64,000 nt of DNA, taken from Actinomyces bovis (lineage in GTDB: Bacteria > Actinomycetota > Actinomycetes > Actinomycetales > Actinomycetaceae). Shown piece by piece: positions 61,724-64,000 of this stretch (position 1 is the stretch's first letter; the number at the start of each line of letters is the position of its first letter). The notes beneath the pieces were generated by a model. The model saw only the letters and a list, made by a program, of their open reading frames with translations. It searched no databases and was not told where the DNA came from. Made by a program: the position numbers and the translations under genes. The stretch spans positions 124,001-188,000 of the forward strand of contig NZ_UAPQ01000001.1 of the NCBI RefSeq assembly GCF_900444995.1, read 5' to 3'.

Positions 61724-62640
61724 GCCATGCCAGCGTGCACCGGCACGGCACGCGGCACCCACGCCGCATCCGTGCGCACCGCCGTCAGGTCACGAATTGT
61801 GCGTCCCGCGTCAATCCCCCGCTGCTCAAAGCGCGTCATGACCCGGCCGGGAAAACGCTGCGACCAGCCACCCTTTATCCCCGCCGGGGAACCCGGGTCC
61901 AGGCCATTGCCTAAAGAGCCTGGCTGCGCCGTCTGCGCCCCCAGTTCTGGGCGCTTCCCAGCATCGGGGAAAGCTAGCAGTGGCAGGCTGGCGTCAGCCT
62001 CCAAACCCGTGGGCAGGGCCGCCGCGGCTTCCAGGACGTCGCGCATCTGGAAGGCGTAATCCGCCCAGTCAGTGGCCAGCCGCCACACGCCCCCACTGCG
62101 CAGCACCCGTGCCACCGAGCGTGCAAAGCCCGCATCCACTAGGCGGCGCTTGCGATGCCGCGGCTTGCGCCACGGGTCGGGAAAGAACACCCATACCTCG
62201 CTCGCGCAGCCCACCGGCAGGGCCGTGGCCAGCAACTGTGAGGCATCCGCCGGAACTACTCGCACATTCTCCAACCCGGCTTTGGCGGCTCCTCGCACGA
62301 TCTTGGCAATCGCCGTCTCCCACACCTCCACCGCCAGGTGATCCACACCGGGGTGAGCCTGCGCATGCGCGAGTATCGCCTCTCCGCCGCCGCTGCCAAC
62401 CTCAACCACCAGCGGCCGCACTTCCCCGGGATGCCCGAAGACTGCCTCCGGGTCCAGGCGGAAGTCATGGTGCACTGTGCGCACAGCGTCCGCGCGCGGC
62501 ACTTCCACCAGATAATGCGAGCCATGCGCTGCCAGCGCCGCCGTCTGGGAACTGCTCAGGCGCCCACCGGCCCGGGAGAAGGAACGCACCCGGGAGCGAA
62601 TCGCGTGAGAGCGCGGGGCGTGGACTTGCTGGCTGCTCAT
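61720..62640 (-). CDS. trmB: tRNA (guanine-N7-)-methyltransferase
   Basis: The enzyme makes m7G46 in tRNA. The SAM site is VVEVGSGGGEAILAHAQ, with VWVFFPDPWRKPRHRKRRLVD as the family signature. I set the start at 62640 (MSSQQVHAP), with GTGAGG before it, seven bases after the lepA stop. It has 306 residues, somewhat longer than usual through an N-terminal extension of about 35 residues and an insert before GWSQRFPGRVMTRFEQ. It overlaps hemW by four bases. Confidence 0.92.
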   Translation of the reverse strand: MSSQQVHAPRSHAIRSRVRSFSRAGGRLSSSQTAALAAHGSHYLVEVPRADAVRTVHHDFRLDPEAVFGHPGEVRPLVVEVGSGGGEAILAHAQAHPGVDHLAVEVWETAIAKIVRGAAKAGLENVRVVPADASQLLATALPVGCASEVWVFFPDPWRKPRHRKRRLVDAGFARSVARVLRSGGVWRLATDWADYAFQMRDVLEAAAALPTGLEADASLPLLAFPDAGKRPELGAQTAQPGSLGNGLDPGSPAGIKGGWSQRFPGRVMTRFEQRGIDAGRTIRDLTAVRTDAAWVPRAVPVHAGMA

Positions 62641-62647
62641 GGCAGCC

Positions 62648-64000
62648 TCACTTGTCCTTGCCGGTGGGGGTATCCGCCCCCAGGGCCGCCACAAAAGCTT
62701 CCTGGGGGACGTCCACGCGACCAATAGCCTTCATGCGTTTCTTGCCCTCCTTCTGCTTCTCCAGCAGCTTGCGTTTACGGGTGATATCACCGCCGTAACA
62801 CTTGGCAAGCATGTCCTTACGCAAGGCGCGGATGGTTTCGCGGGCAATAATGCGCGCCCCCACAGCAGCTTGCACCGGCACCTCAAACTGCTGGCGCGGG
62901 ATGAGTTCTTTAAGCCGCTTGGTCATCATGACGCCGTAGCTGTACGCGGAGTCCTTGTGGACGATCGCGCTGAAAGCGTCGACCTTCTCACTGTTGAGCA
63001 GGATGTCCACTTTTACCAGGTCGGCGCTCTGCTCGCCGTCAAGCTCATAATCCAGGGAAGCGTAACCGCGCGTGCGCGACTTCAAGGCGTCAAAGAAGTC
63101 AAAGACGATCTCCGCCAAGGGCAGGGTGTAGTGCATCTCTACACGTGACTCTGAGAGGTAGTCCATCCCCTGCATATTGCCTCGCCGCGACTGGCACAAC
63201 TCCATCACCGTGCCCACGAACTCACTGGGGGTCAAGATAGTGGCACGCACGATCGGCTCACGCACATCTGACACTTTGCCCGAGGGGAACTCGGAGGGGT
63301 TGGTCACCGTATGGACGTTCTTATCCTCGGTGGTCACCTCATAGACCACCGACGGCGCCGTCGAGATAATGTCCAGATTGAACTCGCGCTCTAGGCGCTC
63401 GCGGATGATCTCCAGGTGCAGCAGGCCCAGGTAACCGCAGCGGAAACCGAATCCCAGGGCCACAGAGGTCTCCGGCTCATAGGTCAGGGCAGCGTCATTG
63501 AGCTTGAGTTTGTCCAAGGCGTCTCGCAGGTTCGGGAAGTCCGAACCATCCACGGGGAACAGGCCGGAGAAAACCATGGGTTTGGGGTCTTGGTAGCCGG
63601 CAAGGGGCTCGGCGGCGGGGGCGGCCGCGGAGGTGACCGTGTCACCCACCTTGGACTGGCGCACGTCCTTCACGCCGGTGATCAGGTAGCCGACCTCCCC
63701 GGCGCCGATCCCCTTGGTGACCACCGGCTCGGGGCTGATGACGCCGATCTCCAGCAGGTCGTGCACCGCCCCGGTGGAGAGCATCTCGATGCGCTCCCGG
63801 GCCTTGAGGGTGCCGTCCACGACCCGCACGTAGGTGACCACGCCCCGGTAGGTGTCGTAGACGGAGTCGAAGATCATGGCCCGGGCGGGCCCGTCCGGAT
63901 CACCCGACGGCGGGGGGACGGTCTGCACGATACGGTCCAGGAGCTCTGGGACCCCCTGGCCGGTCTTGCCGGAGACCTGCAGCACCTCGTCGACGTCGCA
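62648..64000 (-). CDS. lepA: Elongation factor 4 (LepA), 3' part only
   Basis: This translational GTPase catalyses back-translocation or aids initiation. The 5' part with the GTPase domain lies beyond the window end. Seen are domain II ([21 protein letters not shown]), the LepA-specific part ([24 protein letters not shown]), and the C-terminal domain with [22 protein letters not shown]. It leads the lepA-trmB-hemW group. Confidence 0.95.
   Translation of the reverse strand, partial: CDVDEVLQVSGKTGQGVPELLDRIVQTVPPPSGDPDGPARAMIFDSVYDTYRGVVTYVRVVDGTLKARERIEMLSTGAVHDLLEIGVISPEPVVTKGIGAGEVGYLITGVKDVRQSKVGDTVTSAAAPAAEPLAGYQDPKPMVFSGLFPVDGSDFPNLRDALDKLKLNDAALTYEPETSVALGFGFRCGYLGLLHLEIIRERLEREFNLDIISTAPSVVYEVTTEDKNVHTVTNPSEFPSGKVSDVREPIVRATILTPSEFVGTVMELCQSRRGNMQGMDYLSESRVEMHYTLPLAEIVFDFFDALKSRTRGYASLDYELDGEQSADLVKVDILLNSEKVDAFSAIVHKDSAYSYGVMMTKRLKELIPRQQFEVPVQAAVGARIIARETIRALRKDMLAKCYGGDITRKRKLLEKQKEGKKRMKAIGRVDVPQEAFVAALGADTPTGKDK

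Noticed and set aside
1-64000. CRISPR arrays, rRNA or tRNA genes, prophage genes
   Set aside because: No regularly spaced repeats, no tRNA-like cloverleaf ends and no phage structural or integrase genes were recognised in the window.

Overview
The window is high-GC DNA from an actinobacterium, most likely a member of the Actinomycetaceae (Actinomyces/Schaalia-like). This rests on gene content and order and not on a database search: a conserved backbone lepA-trmB-hemW ... hrcA-dnaJ-rsmE ... phoH-ybeY-corC-era ... leuA-recO-uppS ... znuACB-zur, glyS, dusB and fabG-inhA, together with DUF3097, a single-chain actinobacterial glycogen synthase, PPK2 and a class-I DnaJ under CIRCE/HrcA control. No rRNA, tRNA or CRISPR array was seen.

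Layout. 1-14.7 kb: a lipoprotein FKBP isomerase, an ErpA/IscA carrier, an ABC-F ATPase, an unknown 212-residue protein divergent from a beta-glucoside-type PTS EIIBCA, PPK2, a SpoU methyltransferase, a heterodimeric ABC exporter, an SPFH/NfeD pair and a stand-alone ABC ATPase. 14.7-17.3 kb: an accessory patch with a metallopeptidase-like lipoprotein and a degraded IS1249-type element that still has both terminal inverted repeats. 17.3-21.4 kb: divergent glycogen genes glgA/glgC, serB and a SixA-like phosphatase. 21.4-29 kb: an InhA-type enoyl reductase, a FabG with a huge acidic N-terminal extension, dusB, a YibE/F membrane protein and glyS. 29-33.7 kb: the zinc uptake system znuACB with zur, then a glutamine amidotransferase. 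33.7-46 kb: a GCS2 ligase, uppS, recO, leuA (with a leader-peptide attenuator), a PutA homologue whose catalytic residues look lost, era, corC, ybeY and phoH. 46-49.2 kb: a TetR-controlled ABC-2 exporter and an orphan Imm51-like gene. 49-54.5 kb: rsmE, a PLP-binding protein, dnaJ, hrcA (CIRCE) and DUF3097. 54.5-60.1 kb: a Na+/H+ antiporter with a long leader, divergent from a secreted GH95 alpha-L-fucosidase interrupted by one amber codon. 60.1-64 kb: DUF4298, hemW, trmB and the 3' part of lepA, which is cut by the window end.

How the genes work together. ZnuABC with Zur forms a self-contained zinc-uptake regulon. GlgA and GlgC make glycogen from one divergent promoter region. FabG and the enoyl reductase are adjacent steps of FAS-II elongation. 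HrcA and DnaJ form a heat-shock operon. YbeY, Era and RsmE act on rRNA and ribosome maturation. The most notable observations are the leuA attenuator with a probable leaderless Leu-rich leader peptide, the PutA pseudoenzyme with a C-run frameshift, the amber-interrupted fucosidase, the acidic FabG fusion and the TetR/exporter promoter in which a dyad covers both the -10 box and the start codon.
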